A stretch of 29,757 nt of DNA from Coprococcus sp. (GTDB lineage: Bacteria; Bacillota; Clostridia; Lachnospirales; Lachnospiraceae): positions 1-29,757 of the forward strand of contig JAEDHX010000016.1 of NCBI GenBank assembly GCA_016296785.1, given 5' to 3'. Positions 1 through 8,634 of the stretch are shown here, piece after piece. The position numbers and the translations under genes were made by a program. Position 1 is the stretch's first letter, and each line of letters opens with the position of its first letter. The notes below the pieces were generated by a model, which worked only from the letters and a program-made list of their open reading frames with translations, did no database searches and was not told the origin of the DNA.

Positions 1-888
1 GGGGCCGGCGACCAGGAAAAACTTGATGTTATGCTTGAGATAATGGATTATTTAAGTACGCCAAAGGGGCAGAAGCTACTTATTGATGGTAGCGATTATT
101 TTGGCTTTTTAAAGGATGATATATCCCTTGATAGTGATTTTTATGATGATGTAATCGATACAATAGAAAATGGCAGAATTATTTCAAATTTTTATTATGG
201 CGGTGAGAATAAAAAAGCTTATGTTGAAGATTATTTGCATGGGTCAACAATAGACTTAATTGAAGGCAAGATAAAGGTAAAGGATTGGCTTTTAGGTGCT
301 GATGCTGCAAGAGATATGGCACTAGCATCAAAAGGAACTGTTGTATATGGTAATGCTAAGGAAACATTGCTTCCTCTTCAGACAGCGTATATAAATGGAC
401 TTGCTTATTTAAATAGTATGGAAGCTGATATAGCATATGTGCCTGTTAGTGTAAATTATGGTTCTGAAAGTTATTTTTTTAGCGGTGATATAACAGATGA
501 CACACTGACTCTTATTAGTACTGAACATTGTTATGGCATTAATCAAAAGGAAGATGACATGACATATGTTGTTGTTGAAATGACAGGACGGGAGCTGTTA
601 GATAGTGCGCTTTCAGATTGCGAAAATGGAATGGCTGCATTTGCAGGGGCGGAAATGGAGTATTCCCTGTCGGGAGAAAATGGAGAACAATATAAATCAA
701 TCAAAATAAATGGTGAGAAACTGGATTTAGATAAAACATATAGGGTTGCGGCTTTAAGAGGGTCGGTGTATTCTTCAAAGATTGTAAAGAATTATCCGGA
801 GCTTACATTTAATGATATTTTTTTAGAATATCTAAAATCAACAGAAGGAAGTATTAGCGCACCAAAGAGTCTTATGATTATTGATTAA
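1..888 (+). CDS. Binding-protein / 5'-nucleotidase C-domain fusion protein (5' end outside window)
   Basis: The reading frame is open to the left edge, so this is the 3' part of a longer gene; the first in-window ATG at 31 is probably internal. The N-terminal visible part (MDYLSTPKGQKLL, then a run of acidic and aromatic residues) resembles the C-terminal end of family 1 extracellular solute-binding proteins. From about codon 120 to the end it resembles the C-terminal domain of 5'-nucleotidases (SGDIT, the MTGRELLDSAL helix, then INGEKLDLDKTYRVA). The catalytic metallophosphatase domain is not in view, so nucleotidase activity cannot be claimed. The gene ends 38 bp before a membrane hybrid kinase, which suggests an extracytoplasmic ligand-binding partner for that sensor (inference). 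The domain assignment is from memory of family patterns and is moderately secure; the ligand is unknown. Confidence 0.6.
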   Translation, partial: GAGDQEKLDVMLEIMDYLSTPKGQKLLIDGSDYFGFLKDDISLDSDFYDDVIDTIENGRIISNFYYGGENKKAYVEDYLHGSTIDLIEGKIKVKDWLLGADAARDMALASKGTVVYGNAKETLLPLQTAYINGLAYLNSMEADIAYVPVSVNYGSESYFFSGDITDDTLTLISTEHCYGINQKEDDMTYVVVEMTGRELLDSALSDCENGMAAFAGAEMEYSLSGENGEQYKSIKINGEKLDLDKTYRVAALRGSVYSSKIVKNYPELTFNDIFLEYLKSTEGSISAPKSLMIID

Positions 889-926
889 TTTGTTGTATTA
901 ATCATTGGAAGGGGAGCAAAGATACA

Positions 927-3137
927 ATGGGACATATAAAAATACAGACAGCAATTATAATTGCTATTTTGATTGTTGCGCTTGGTTCAGTATATATATT
1001 ACAGAAAAGGACTAATTCATCTGTTAACAGAGTCAGTGAACAAACCGCACTTACGCTTTTATCTGAAAATGTTAATCAGGTCAGGGAGGTTTTAGATAAC
1101 CAGATAGATGATATCTGGATACGTATGGAAATGGTTGATGTAGCACTAACTTCAATTGGTGATATGACAACTGATGAGGCCGTTTGCTATATGAAAAGCA
1201 GCGTTCCTGATGCTTATAAAGTAGTGCTAATATCAGGTGAAGGGAAATATCTTGATCAAAATGGAAAAACAGGTTATGTAGAACCTGCTGATGATGTAAA
1301 TCCGCTATTTTTTGAAAATAAAAGGATATGCGTCTTAAGTCAGGAGGGAGAACAGGATACGGTATTATTTGGCATGCCTATTGAAAAAGTAAGTATTGAT
1401 ACAGTAGAAATTAAATATATTATGGCTTATTTTGAACTGGATTCTTTTATGGAGCTCTTGTCTGTAGAATCCTTTGCCGGAAATGGGAAAATACGTGTTA
1501 TAAACAGAGAAGGCCTTGTATTGCTATACACCGATAATCTTGATAAAGATGAAACAAGCTATTTTTTTTTCAAGGGATATGAGTATGCAAAGTTTATAGA
1601 AAACAATGGTATTAACGATTATGAGAGCTTTAAAGAAAGTGTTTTGAATGGAGAAAATCATGCAATACATGTTATAGATGAAGATGGGGATGACATGATT
1701 ATCAGTTATGCTAAGGTACTTGGCATGGATTGGTATGTAACAATTGCTGTTGATTATGCATCGGTACTAGGCGAACTTGGCACAAATATAAGATCAATAG
1801 GAAATAATTCAATTATTGTTACAATGACGGTTGTAATGATGTCAATCATTGCTGTTTTTCTGATTAGCTTAAATATTAATAAGATAAGGAATGAAAAGAA
1901 AAAGCTTCAAGAGCTTAACGAGTCGCTTGAAGCTGCTAATATTGTTGCAGAAGAAGCACTGGAGATAGCAGAAAATGCCAACAAATCAAAGAGTAATTTT
2001 TTATCCAATATGAGTCATGATATAAGAACACCTATGAATGCTATTATTGGTTTTTCAATGCTACTTAAAAGAGATGCTGATAATGCTGATAAGGTTAGGG
2101 ATTATTCAGCCAAGATTACTGATTCAAGTCGTCATATGTTAGGTCTTATAAATGATATTCTTGATATGAGTAGAATAGAAAGCGGTAATACAAAGCTTAA
2201 TTTAAATGAGGAATCATTATCACTGATTGTAGAAGAGATTGATACAATTATTCGTCCGCAGATGGAAGAAAAGAGACATCGGTTTAATATTGATTTGCAT
2301 GAAATTACCCACGATGCAATTATTGTTGATAAGGTTAGATTGAAACAGATTTGTATTAATCTTTTGTCTAATGCCATGAAGTATACTCCGGATGGCGGTC
2401 ATGTGCGCTTTGAAATAGATGAACTATATGTATCAGGCCGCTCAGTGCATTATAGAATATGTGTCGCTGACAATGGATATGGTATGAGTAAGGATTTTCA
2501 GAAACGTATTTTTGATTCGTTTAGCCGTGAAGAGGATAGCAGGACAAGCAAGATTTATGGTACCGGTCTTGGTATGGCAATCACTAAGAACCTTGTAGAG
2601 TTAATGGGCGGAACTATTAAGGTAAAAAGCGAGAAGGGGATTGGCTCTAAATTTATAGTAGAATTATCATTCCAAATTCAGAAAAATGATAAAACACTTC
2701 AGGAAACCATAGAGGAGCAGTCGGAATGTGAAGAAATGGAGACATCAAGTGTTGTAAGGAATATGCATATCCTTGTTGTTGAGGATAATGAGTTAAATGC
2801 TGAGCTTCTTTCGGAGTTCCTTAGTATGGCAGGTGCAACCTGTGATATATGTGAAAATGGTAAACAAGCCTTGGAAGTATTTGAAGCTTCTTCCATAAAT
2901 AAATATGATTTGATTTTAATGGATGTCCAAATGCCTGTTATGAATGGATATAAAGCAACGGAGGCGATAAGAAAATGTAGTCATGAAAGGGCTTCTGCAA
3001 TTCCGATTGTTGCTATGACTGCAAATGCATTCTCTGAGGATATCAAGGCTGCATTAGATTCAGGGATGAATGCTCATATTGCAAAGCCTGTGGACATGAG
3101 CGTTCTAGAGAAAACATTAAAAAAAATATTTCAATAA
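927..3137 (+). CDS. Membrane-bound hybrid sensor histidine kinase/response regulator
   Basis: The 736-residue protein has a membrane segment at about residues 7-26, an extracytoplasmic sensor region at about 27-290 (double-Cache-like size, not assigned to a family), a second membrane segment at about 294-316 and a charged coiled coil at about 318-350. The HisKA domain carries the phospho-acceptor His364 in SNMSHDIRTPMNAIIGF. The ATPase domain has intact boxes (NLLSNAMKYT, VADNGYGM, GTGLGMAI). The C-terminal receiver domain has VVEDNELN and the phospho-acceptor Asp666 in LILMDVQMPVMNGY. Phosphate would pass from His364 to Asp666; no output DNA-binding domain is present, so a separate Hpt or regulator is expected elsewhere. 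The start is fixed by GGAAGGGGAG about 10 bp upstream. The preceding gene probably encodes its binding-protein partner. Confidence 0.9.
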   Translation: MGHIKIQTAIIIAILIVALGSVYILQKRTNSSVNRVSEQTALTLLSENVNQVREVLDNQIDDIWIRMEMVDVALTSIGDMTTDEAVCYMKSSVPDAYKVVLISGEGKYLDQNGKTGYVEPADDVNPLFFENKRICVLSQEGEQDTVLFGMPIEKVSIDTVEIKYIMAYFELDSFMELLSVESFAGNGKIRVINREGLVLLYTDNLDKDETSYFFFKGYEYAKFIENNGINDYESFKESVLNGENHAIHVIDEDGDDMIISYAKVLGMDWYVTIAVDYASVLGELGTNIRSIGNNSIIVTMTVVMMSIIAVFLISLNINKIRNEKKKLQELNESLEAANIVAEEALEIAENANKSKSNFLSNMSHDIRTPMNAIIGFSMLLKRDADNADKVRDYSAKITDSSRHMLGLINDILDMSRIESGNTKLNLNEESLSLIVEEIDTIIRPQMEEKRHRFNIDLHEITHDAIIVDKVRLKQICINLLSNAMKYTPDGGHVRFEIDELYVSGRSVHYRICVADNGYGMSKDFQKRIFDSFSREEDSRTSKIYGTGLGMAITKNLVELMGGTIKVKSEKGIGSKFIVELSFQIQKNDKTLQETIEEQSECEEMETSSVVRNMHILVVEDNELNAELLSEFLSMAGATCDICENGKQALEVFEASSINKYDLILMDVQMPVMNGYKATEAIRKCSHERASAIPIVAMTANAFSEDIKAALDSGMNAHIAKPVDMSVLEKTLKKIFQ

Positions 3138-3221
3138 GTATATTATACAAAAGGAAATCTACGATGATACAGTAGAGATAACAAATTCGACATATATCAA
3201 CAGAATACAGAGACCATTTTA

Positions 3222-3250
3222 TTGACTACACATATTGGCTTTGTTATAAT
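3222..3250 (+). promoter_or_regulatory. Near-consensus sigma-A promoter in the 3138-3557 gap
   Basis: TTGACT at 3222-3227, a 17-bp spacer, and a perfect TATAAT at 3245-3250. It points at a 28-codon ORF and a terminator-like hairpin at 3399-3439, implying a transcript of roughly 180 nt. Nothing recognisable was seen at 3138-3221. Confidence 0.65.
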
Positions 3251-3279
3251 TATTAAAAAATTGAGTAAATAATTTAACC

Positions 3280-3366
3280 ATGAAACGGGGTATTTACGAG
3301 ATTACGGATTTATCTGTACCTGTTGAACAGATGTGTGACAAAGCCTATGCTGGCTACAGAATATGA
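3280..3366 (+). CDS. Possible 28-aa small protein, or the 5' part of a frameshifted small gene
   Basis: An ATG at 3280 opens a 28-codon frame starting MKRGIYEITDLSVPVEQ and ending AYAGYRI. It lies downstream of an excellent promoter and upstream of a terminator-like hairpin. No convincing Shine-Dalgarno sequence precedes the ATG, which weakens the case. A different frame continues with plausible coding for 12 codons (TEYEKLLKSLT and a stop at 3389-3391). A single frameshift would therefore give a protein of about 38 residues, so this may be a decayed gene. Alternatively the transcript is a non-coding RNA and the frame is fortuitous. I do not recognise the sequence and assign no function. Confidence 0.3.
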   Translation: MKRGIYEITDLSVPVEQMCDKAYAGYRI

Positions 3367-3398
3367 GAAACTACTGAAGTCTTTGACTTAATTTGATT

Positions 3399-3439
3399 AA
3401 AGAGGTGGAATTAAATATAGCTAGTTCCTCCTCTTTTTT
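3399..3439 (+). terminator. Rho-independent terminator-like hairpin
   Basis: The left arm AAAGAGGTGGAA (3399-3410) pairs with TTCCTCCTCTTT (3425-3436) with one T-T mismatch across a 14-nt loop, and the T-run reaches 3439. It ends the short transcription unit started at 3222-3250. Confidence 0.6.
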
Positions 3440-3441
3440 AA

Positions 3442-3534
3442 CGTGATTGTTCTACAATTGAATATGAAGGTGAAGACTTTAAGACACTTAAATTGATGTA
3501 TGGAACAGATGAGGATATAGTAAAGGAATATTAA
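3442..3534 (+). pseudogene. Orphan 3' coding fragment, unidentified
   Basis: An open frame without a start codon, closed on its left by a stop codon, reads DCSTIEYEGEDFKTLK and ends DEDIVKEY at a TAA at 3532-3534. Its amino-acid composition looks like the C-terminal end of a real protein. It may be a gene remnant left by deletion, or chance coding in an intergenic region; it also overlaps the candidate promoter at 3493-3521. I do not recognise the family. Confidence 0.25.
3493..3521 (+). promoter_or_regulatory. Candidate sigma-A promoter for the two-component/ABC operon
   Basis: TTGATG at 3493-3498, a 17-bp spacer and TATAGT at 3516-3521, 36 bp before the ATG of the kinase gene at 3558. Confidence 0.45.
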
Positions 3535-3557
3535 TATATTAACGGATAAGGTATAAC

Positions 3558-4712
3558 ATGGTATATGCAATTTTAGATAATATAATAATTATAATAATAA
3601 CTCTTATAAGCTTGTTTACCGGTAAATATCCAAGTTTTTTGATAATGATTGCCGGTTTACTCATGGTTTTTGCAACTTACAAATCCTATAGTGAAGAAAA
3701 AAACAAACTTTTGATTGTTCTTGAAGTAATTTTGATGTCGCTTTTTTCAATATTATCTTGCTGCTTTATTGGATTCGTGGTTTTTTTTCTCTTAAGAGAG
3801 ATAAGGGAATATGTTCGGATATTATTAGGAGTATGCATATTTCTAACTGTAGCATTAATTGATAATAATAACTCGCTTGCAGTATGTATAATGGAGATAT
3901 TGTTTTTAGTAGTAATTTATTTGATTTTGATGTTTATATACTATTCAATAAATTATATTGAAAATAAACAAATACAAGAAAAAGAAAAAATTATTGCCAC
4001 AAATATTAGTGAAATGCACGAGAAAAGATTAAATGAGCAGCTGACAATGCAGAATTACCTGACGGAGAAGAATGCAAGACTTTTGGAAAGGGAAAACATA
4101 AGCAGGAACATTCATAATAGTGTAGGACATTCGATAACTGCTGCAATAATGACATTAGATGCGGCGGATATGCTTTACGATATAAAACCAAATGAGGCAA
4201 GAAAGAAGATGCAGGATGCCAATGACCGTATACGTGGAAGTCTTGAATCAATCAGAAGAGCTGTACGTGTATTAGATGAAGATAGTGCAGTTATATCGGT
4301 TGGAGATTTGAAATCCGAGATGAATAATATAATAAATGAATTTGTAATGGATACCAGTATTCGTATTGATCAGAATTTTGAACAGGCTGATAATGATATA
4401 AAAATACCACAGGATCATGCAGTTTTCCTTACAGGAGTTTTGCAGGAAATGCTAACTAATGGAGTTAAGCATGGAGGTGCCGATGAATTCATAGTATTAC
4501 TTCTTGGAGATGTGGCTCATATAAGATTAGAAGTGTCAGATAACGGACGTAGTGATTTTGATGAATTAAACAGTAATTATAGGATTGATAATGGGTTTGG
4601 CATTAAGAAGATTATCTCTTATGCAGATAAATGTGGAGGAAAGACTTTATTTATTAACGATAATGGATTTAAGAGCGTTGTAGAATTGCCAATTATCAAC
4701 GCCGGGAGGTAA
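3558..4712 (+). CDS. Membrane sensor histidine kinase, HisKA_3 (NarL/DesK) type
   Basis: This 384-residue protein begins with a strongly hydrophobic region of about 130 residues, with about four to five membrane segments and almost no extracellular loops. Such a sensor detects signals within or at the membrane. A coiled-coil linker (about 138-175) leads to a HisKA_3 dimerisation domain with phospho-acceptor His186 in SRNIHNSVGHSITA. The C-terminal ATPase domain contains LQEMLTNGVKHGG, VSDNGR and GFGIKKI. The start follows a weak ribosome site (AAGG seven bases upstream). The stop is 6 bp from the response regulator gene, so the two are co-transcribed. With the three ABC genes that follow this resembles peptide-sensing detoxification modules of Firmicutes, although those usually carry BceS-type kinases with a different HisKA subfamily. 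Confidence 0.88.
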   Translation: MVYAILDNIIIIIITLISLFTGKYPSFLIMIAGLLMVFATYKSYSEEKNKLLIVLEVILMSLFSILSCCFIGFVVFFLLREIREYVRILLGVCIFLTVALIDNNNSLAVCIMEILFLVVIYLILMFIYYSINYIENKQIQEKEKIIATNISEMHEKRLNEQLTMQNYLTEKNARLLERENISRNIHNSVGHSITAAIMTLDAADMLYDIKPNEARKKMQDANDRIRGSLESIRRAVRVLDEDSAVISVGDLKSEMNNIINEFVMDTSIRIDQNFEQADNDIKIPQDHAVFLTGVLQEMLTNGVKHGGADEFIVLLLGDVAHIRLEVSDNGRSDFDELNSNYRIDNGFGIKKIISYADKCGGKTLFINDNGFKSVVELPIINAGR

Positions 4713-4718
4713 GATAAT

Positions 4719-5381
4719 ATGTATAAAGTATTATTGGTTGATGATGAGAAGCTGCTTCTTGATAGTTTAGAGATTATATTATCTTTAAATAATATGGATA
4801 TTATAGGAAAAGCAAATGATGGAAATGCAGCACTATTGATTTTGGATAATATGAATATTGTTAATACAACTTGCGACATTGCACTTGTTGACCTTAATAT
4901 GAAGGGCATGGGAGGTATAGAGCTTATAAAAATAATGAAAGAAAAGTATCCTAAGATAAAAATTCTTGTGCTTACTACTTTCTATGACGACAAGAATATT
5001 ACTGAAGCAATAGCTGCCGGGGCAGATGGATATCTTCTTAAAGATAGCGGAAAGGATGCAATCCTGGGAGCAGTAAATCAGATAATGGGTGGCATTACGG
5101 TACTTGACCAGAAAGTCATGACGCGTCTTACTGCACTTATTGGTAATAATCTTAGTAATAACTTTAGTGATAATTCTGATAGCGTTTCTAACGATTTTTC
5201 TGCGGATTTGACAGAAAGAGAGAAGGAGATTTGCTCGCTTATGGTTGAAGGACTTACTAATAAACAGATTGCCGGGCAGTTATATATTTCAGAGGGCACA
5301 GTTAAGAATTATATATCTAATATATATGACAAGACGGGTATCCATGATAGAGTAAAGCTTATAGTTGAATTAAAAAAATAG
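4719..5381 (+). CDS. LuxR/NarL-family response regulator
   Basis: The 220-residue protein has an N-terminal receiver domain (about 1-120) with the acidic pair in LLVDDEK, phospho-acceptor Asp58 in IALVDLNMKGMGG, the switch Thr in VLTTFYDD and Lys in YLLKDSG. A C-terminal LuxR-type helix-turn-helix lies at about 163-218 (LTEREKEICSLM, GLTNKQIA, SEGTVKNYISNIYDKTG). It is the cognate partner of the HisKA_3 kinase immediately upstream. It most likely activates the ABC genes that begin about 195 bp downstream after a terminator. The pairing is standard for the family; the target is inferred from position. Confidence 0.92.
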   Translation: MYKVLLVDDEKLLLDSLEIILSLNNMDIIGKANDGNAALLILDNMNIVNTTCDIALVDLNMKGMGGIELIKIMKEKYPKIKILVLTTFYDDKNITEAIAAGADGYLLKDSGKDAILGAVNQIMGGITVLDQKVMTRLTALIGNNLSNNFSDNSDSVSNDFSADLTEREKEICSLMVEGLTNKQIAGQLYISEGTVKNYISNIYDKTGIHDRVKLIVELKK

Positions 5382-5391
5382 AAGAATTTGC

Positions 5392-5433
5392 GACTGTGGT
5401 CATATAAAGAATATGACTACAGTCACTTTTTTT
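5392..5433 (+). terminator. Strong rho-independent terminator after the response regulator
   Basis: GACTGTGGTCATAT (5392-5405) pairs with ATATGACTACAGTC (5411-5424) over 14 pairs with one G-T wobble and a 5-nt loop, followed by AC and seven T residues. It separates the two-component genes from the ABC genes, which therefore need their own promoter. A TATAAT at 5495-5500 exists but has no good -35. Confidence 0.85.
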
Positions 5434-5575
5434 GTTACGAGATAAACTGTAATATGCAAATATAAGATAATCAATTATGAAATTCATGGTAATGTATAAT
5501 TTATATTAAAGTATGGTGTGGAGAATTGACTTATATGAATGGGTTGTTTTTCATACCTGTAGTAGGGAGAAAAAT

Positions 5576-6736
5576 ATGAAATCTAAACTATCAGCACTAA
5601 AATTTGTACGAAATAATAAGAAACAGGTCTGGGTAATGATTGTTGCACTATCGTTAACCTATATGACAATGTATATTATTAATTTTTTATTTATGACTAC
5701 TAATGAGAGTTTCAAAACACTCTTTTTAGAACAACCTAAGCGAGTCGCCTTTTTATATCTTACTCCCGACACAATGGGGGTAAAAAGAGACAATTATGCA
5801 TCTGATGAAGAGTATACGCTGGCAGTAGAGGATGCAAGAAATAAACTGATTGATGATATAAAAAAACATGAGGGAATTAGTGATGCAGTGCTTACTCAGA
5901 CTTTATATGCTAATTATCAGGGAATAGTTGGTGGAGTCGGATATGATTTCCCGCTTCTTGATAAGGATATGATTCAGGAATTTATAGATCATATGGGGGC
6001 AAAACTCATAGAAGGAAGGATGCCTTGTGGTGATGGAGAAATCCTTGTAGACGAAAAGGTTCTTAAAAATAAGAAAATGGAGGTAGGTGGATATTTTAAC
6101 GAATCATCTTATGGTCATACCTTCAAGGTAGTTGGTGTTCTTGAGTCAGACTATATGACATGCGTAGGAACTCCTCATGGTTATACCAACGCAGGCTGGT
6201 ATATTGTTGTATCATGTGATGAAGCAAATTCTGATATGACAAAGGTATTAATGGATATTGGAATTATGCCTACGGAATATGATACGATATTTGATTCGGT
6301 ATCATGGGCTGACATGTACGAGAAAGAAGTGACAGATGTTATTGATGTAGCCTTACTTGCGATACTACTTGTGGTAATTGTATTTTTAGCAATATCAATA
6401 GTTGTAGCTTATATATCGTTTATGCGAAACAGGGTAAATGAATACTGCCTATATACATCCATAGGCTTTGGGCGAAAGGATGTATATGGAATGATAATGA
6501 GAGAGCTGTTAATTATTTTTGGTATAAGTATAATTCTGGGGTCAATTATTACAGTTATTATAATGATTCTTTTAGGAGAGTTTATGTTGGAAAACATGGG
6601 ACTTATATATAAGTATTTTTATCCACAGCATCTGCTAAGGATATTGGCAGCATTTGTTGCAATCGTAGGTATTTTACAAATTCCTATATTGGTAACAATC
6701 AACAATATTAGAACTATAGATATGATAGAAGAATAG
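5576..6736 (+). CDS. ABC transporter permease, FtsX/MacB type (first of two)
   Basis: I choose the ATG at 5576 (386 residues) over the upstream ATG at 5513, because AGGGAGA lies five bases before it and the protein then begins with the normal basic segment MKSKLSALKFVRNNKKQ. One membrane helix at about residues 19-41 is followed by an extracytoplasmic domain of about 220 residues. Three C-terminal helices follow, with the FtsX signature region after the second helix (EYCLYTSIGFGRKDVYGM). This is the MacB/FtsX topology of ABC systems that extrude or sense peptides, lipoproteins or envelope stress rather than import small molecules. The ATPase gene starts 9 bp downstream and a second permease follows. 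The substrate is unknown. Confidence 0.85.
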   Translation: MKSKLSALKFVRNNKKQVWVMIVALSLTYMTMYIINFLFMTTNESFKTLFLEQPKRVAFLYLTPDTMGVKRDNYASDEEYTLAVEDARNKLIDDIKKHEGISDAVLTQTLYANYQGIVGGVGYDFPLLDKDMIQEFIDHMGAKLIEGRMPCGDGEILVDEKVLKNKKMEVGGYFNESSYGHTFKVVGVLESDYMTCVGTPHGYTNAGWYIVVSCDEANSDMTKVLMDIGIMPTEYDTIFDSVSWADMYEKEVTDVIDVALLAILLVVIVFLAISIVVAYISFMRNRVNEYCLYTSIGFGRKDVYGMIMRELLIIFGISIILGSIITVIIMILLGEFMLENMGLIYKYFYPQHLLRILAAFVAIVGILQIPILVTINNIRTIDMIEE

Positions 6737-6745
6737 GAGCACGTT

Positions 6746-7408
6746 ATGTTTGATATAAAAAATGTAAGTATGATATATGATATAAATTCTGATGAGAAAA
6801 TGTATGCTTTGAATGATTTTAATCTGACACTTCCTGATAAAGGGCTTGTTGGTATTATAGGACCTTCAGGAAGTGGAAAGAGTACACTTATGTATTGCAT
6901 GTCCACTCTTAAGACTCCTACAGAAGGAAGTATTATTTATAATGGCCGGGATATTACAGCTCTTTCAAATGGACAGAGGGAAAATCTTAGAAGGAATGAA
7001 TTCGGCTTTGTTTTTCAAAAACATTATCTGGTTCCATATATGACAGCTATGGACAATGTAGTTGTAGCAGGGACAAATAATGATAAGGAACTTAAGAATA
7101 AGGCGGCAGAATATCTTTCTATATTAGGACTTAAGGAAAGGGAATTTAATAAACGTCCTTCTAAGCTTTCGGGAGGACAATGCCAGAGAGTTGCAATTGC
7201 AAGAGCAATGATAAATAATCCTAAGGTTATATTTGCCGATGAACCTACAGCTTCTTTGGATCATGAAAATGCATTTAACGTTATGAAGGTATTAAAGAAA
7301 TATTCAGAAGACAGATTAGTTATCGTAGTAACCCATGACAGATCAATACTTACAGATGTAGATATTACCGTAGAAATGTGGGATGGAAAGCTGAGTAGTA
7401 TGAGATAA
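6746..7408 (+). CDS. ABC transporter ATP-binding protein, MacB/LolD-like
   Basis: This 220-residue single ATPase domain carries Walker A GPSGSGKST with Lys45, a Q-loop in GFVFQKHYLVPYM, signature LSGGQCQRVAIARA and Walker B VIFADEPTASLDHE with Asp165/Glu166. The H-loop is VTHD. Length and the Q-loop context match the MacB/LolD/FtsE subfamily that powers FtsX-type permeases. It lies between the two permease genes, so a complex of one ATPase dimer with a permease heterodimer is likely. The start ATG follows TAGGAG by seven bases. Confidence 0.93.
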   Translation: MFDIKNVSMIYDINSDEKMYALNDFNLTLPDKGLVGIIGPSGSGKSTLMYCMSTLKTPTEGSIIYNGRDITALSNGQRENLRRNEFGFVFQKHYLVPYMTAMDNVVVAGTNNDKELKNKAAEYLSILGLKEREFNKRPSKLSGGQCQRVAIARAMINNPKVIFADEPTASLDHENAFNVMKVLKKYSEDRLVIVVTHDRSILTDVDITVEMWDGKLSSMR

Positions 7409-7450
7409 CGTACATTTTTGTGTGGTGAATAACGTTAGAAAGGAAGAACA

Positions 7451-8554
7451 ATGAAGAATATAAAGCCATTTTCGGCACTTTATTATATGAAAGAGAATAA
7501 AGGAAGAACCATTATATGCGTATTTATGATGTTTTTAGGAACGCTTATGTTTCTGGCAGGAAATTATGTTCATTCGGAGCTGTACACATTCGAAAAAGAA
7601 TTTGAATATTCAGATAAGCTTGTAATGGTAAATTTACAAAGCGAGGATGAAGGGTTTAAAGATTTTGCAGATTTTACAAAAGATGTGGAAAACGACGATA
7701 AACTAAAATTTGTTAAGCTAACGGGATATGGATTTTCCGGAATGCAGCATGGAACGGTACTTAATCTTAAAATGGGAGGTTTCTCTTATGTGTTTAATTC
7801 CGTTAATGACATGAAAACGGTATTCGAACATCTTGGGATAGATGGGGATTTCTCGAAATGTAAAGATAGAAGTATCATAATAAGTAAGGATTTTGCGAAT
7901 GATAAGGGAATTAAATTAGGTGATAAAGTAGACCATAGTTTTGACAGTAGTTTTAATGGGGAGTATACAGTAGATGCTATTATAGATGACGGAAGTTTCT
8001 GCACATTTTATATTTTTGAGGATGATAATAATCTGGCCCGTCTTTATGTTTATAGTGAAGAGATGGTGGGTGAGGAATTATATGAATATGTGAGAAAGCT
8101 TGCCGGAAACAGAAAGGTCCAGATAGTTAATGATGAGAGAAGTACTGTTTTGCCACAGTTATATATATTCTATGTTCTTTTCTATGCAGTTGACATACTT
8201 ATTGCAATTGTTTTGGCAGTTATGATTAATTCTGTAATTACAGGACAATATTTGAAGAGAACTTATGAATTCGGGGTATATAGAGCCCTTGGAATAGGAA
8301 GGCGAGAGGTAAAGAAAAAGGTAGCACTAGAGATATTGTCAATTAATACGGTAGCTTGTGTTATTGGTTTTGCATTTGTTTTACTTTTTACCTATCTGAT
8401 GAATGAGTTAGTATATAAACCAAATGGAATGTATTTGTTATATGCATCAAAGATAGGCTTTATAGGATTTATTATATGTGATATCCTTATTGTACTTCCA
8501 CTTATATTGTCTAAAGGAAAACTCATGAGTAAGGCTGATGTTACGGAGTTTTAG
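7451..8554 (+). CDS. ABC transporter permease, FtsX/MacB type (second)
   Basis: The 367-residue protein has the same layout as the permease at 5576: a basic N-terminus and one helix (about 19-37), an extracytoplasmic domain to about residue 235, and three C-terminal helices. The FtsX segment is YEFGVYRALGIGRREVKKKV. The ATG at 7451 follows AAAGGAAG by six bases. The two permeases are diverged paralogues, so the complex is probably asymmetric. The last codon and the stop TAG (8552-8554) overlap the first bases of the 81-bp repeat at 8551-8631, so the 3' end of this gene is one border of a rearrangement. Confidence 0.82.
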   Translation: MKNIKPFSALYYMKENKGRTIICVFMMFLGTLMFLAGNYVHSELYTFEKEFEYSDKLVMVNLQSEDEGFKDFADFTKDVENDDKLKFVKLTGYGFSGMQHGTVLNLKMGGFSYVFNSVNDMKTVFEHLGIDGDFSKCKDRSIIISKDFANDKGIKLGDKVDHSFDSSFNGEYTVDAIIDDGSFCTFYIFEDDNNLARLYVYSEEMVGEELYEYVRKLAGNRKVQIVNDERSTVLPQLYIFYVLFYAVDILIAIVLAVMINSVITGQYLKRTYEFGVYRALGIGRREVKKKVALEILSINTVACVIGFAFVLLFTYLMNELVYKPNGMYLLYASKIGFIGFIICDILIVLPLILSKGKLMSKADVTEF

Positions 8555-8631
8555 GTTGCCTTTTTAATAATGGTTATTTATAATTCAAACAAATGCAAAG
8601 AGGCATCACCATTTGGTGGTGTCTCTTTTTG
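8551..8631 (+). repeat. 81-bp direct repeat, left copy (degraded promoter plus terminator)
   Basis: It matches 13305-13385 at 80 of 81 positions, 4754 bp apart. The one difference (C at 8559, A at 13313) falls in what is the promoter -35 box in the right copy, giving TTGCCT here and TTGACT there. The copies bracket the LacI/beta-galactosidase/oxidoreductase cassette. Confidence 0.95.
8597..8630 (+). terminator. Rho-independent terminator (left repeat copy)
   Basis: AAAGAGGCATCACC (8597-8610) pairs with GGTGGTGTCTCTTT (8615-8628) across an ATTT loop with two G-T wobbles, and the T-run continues to 8630. It ends the ABC operon. Confidence 0.88.
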
Positions 8632-8634
8632 GTT

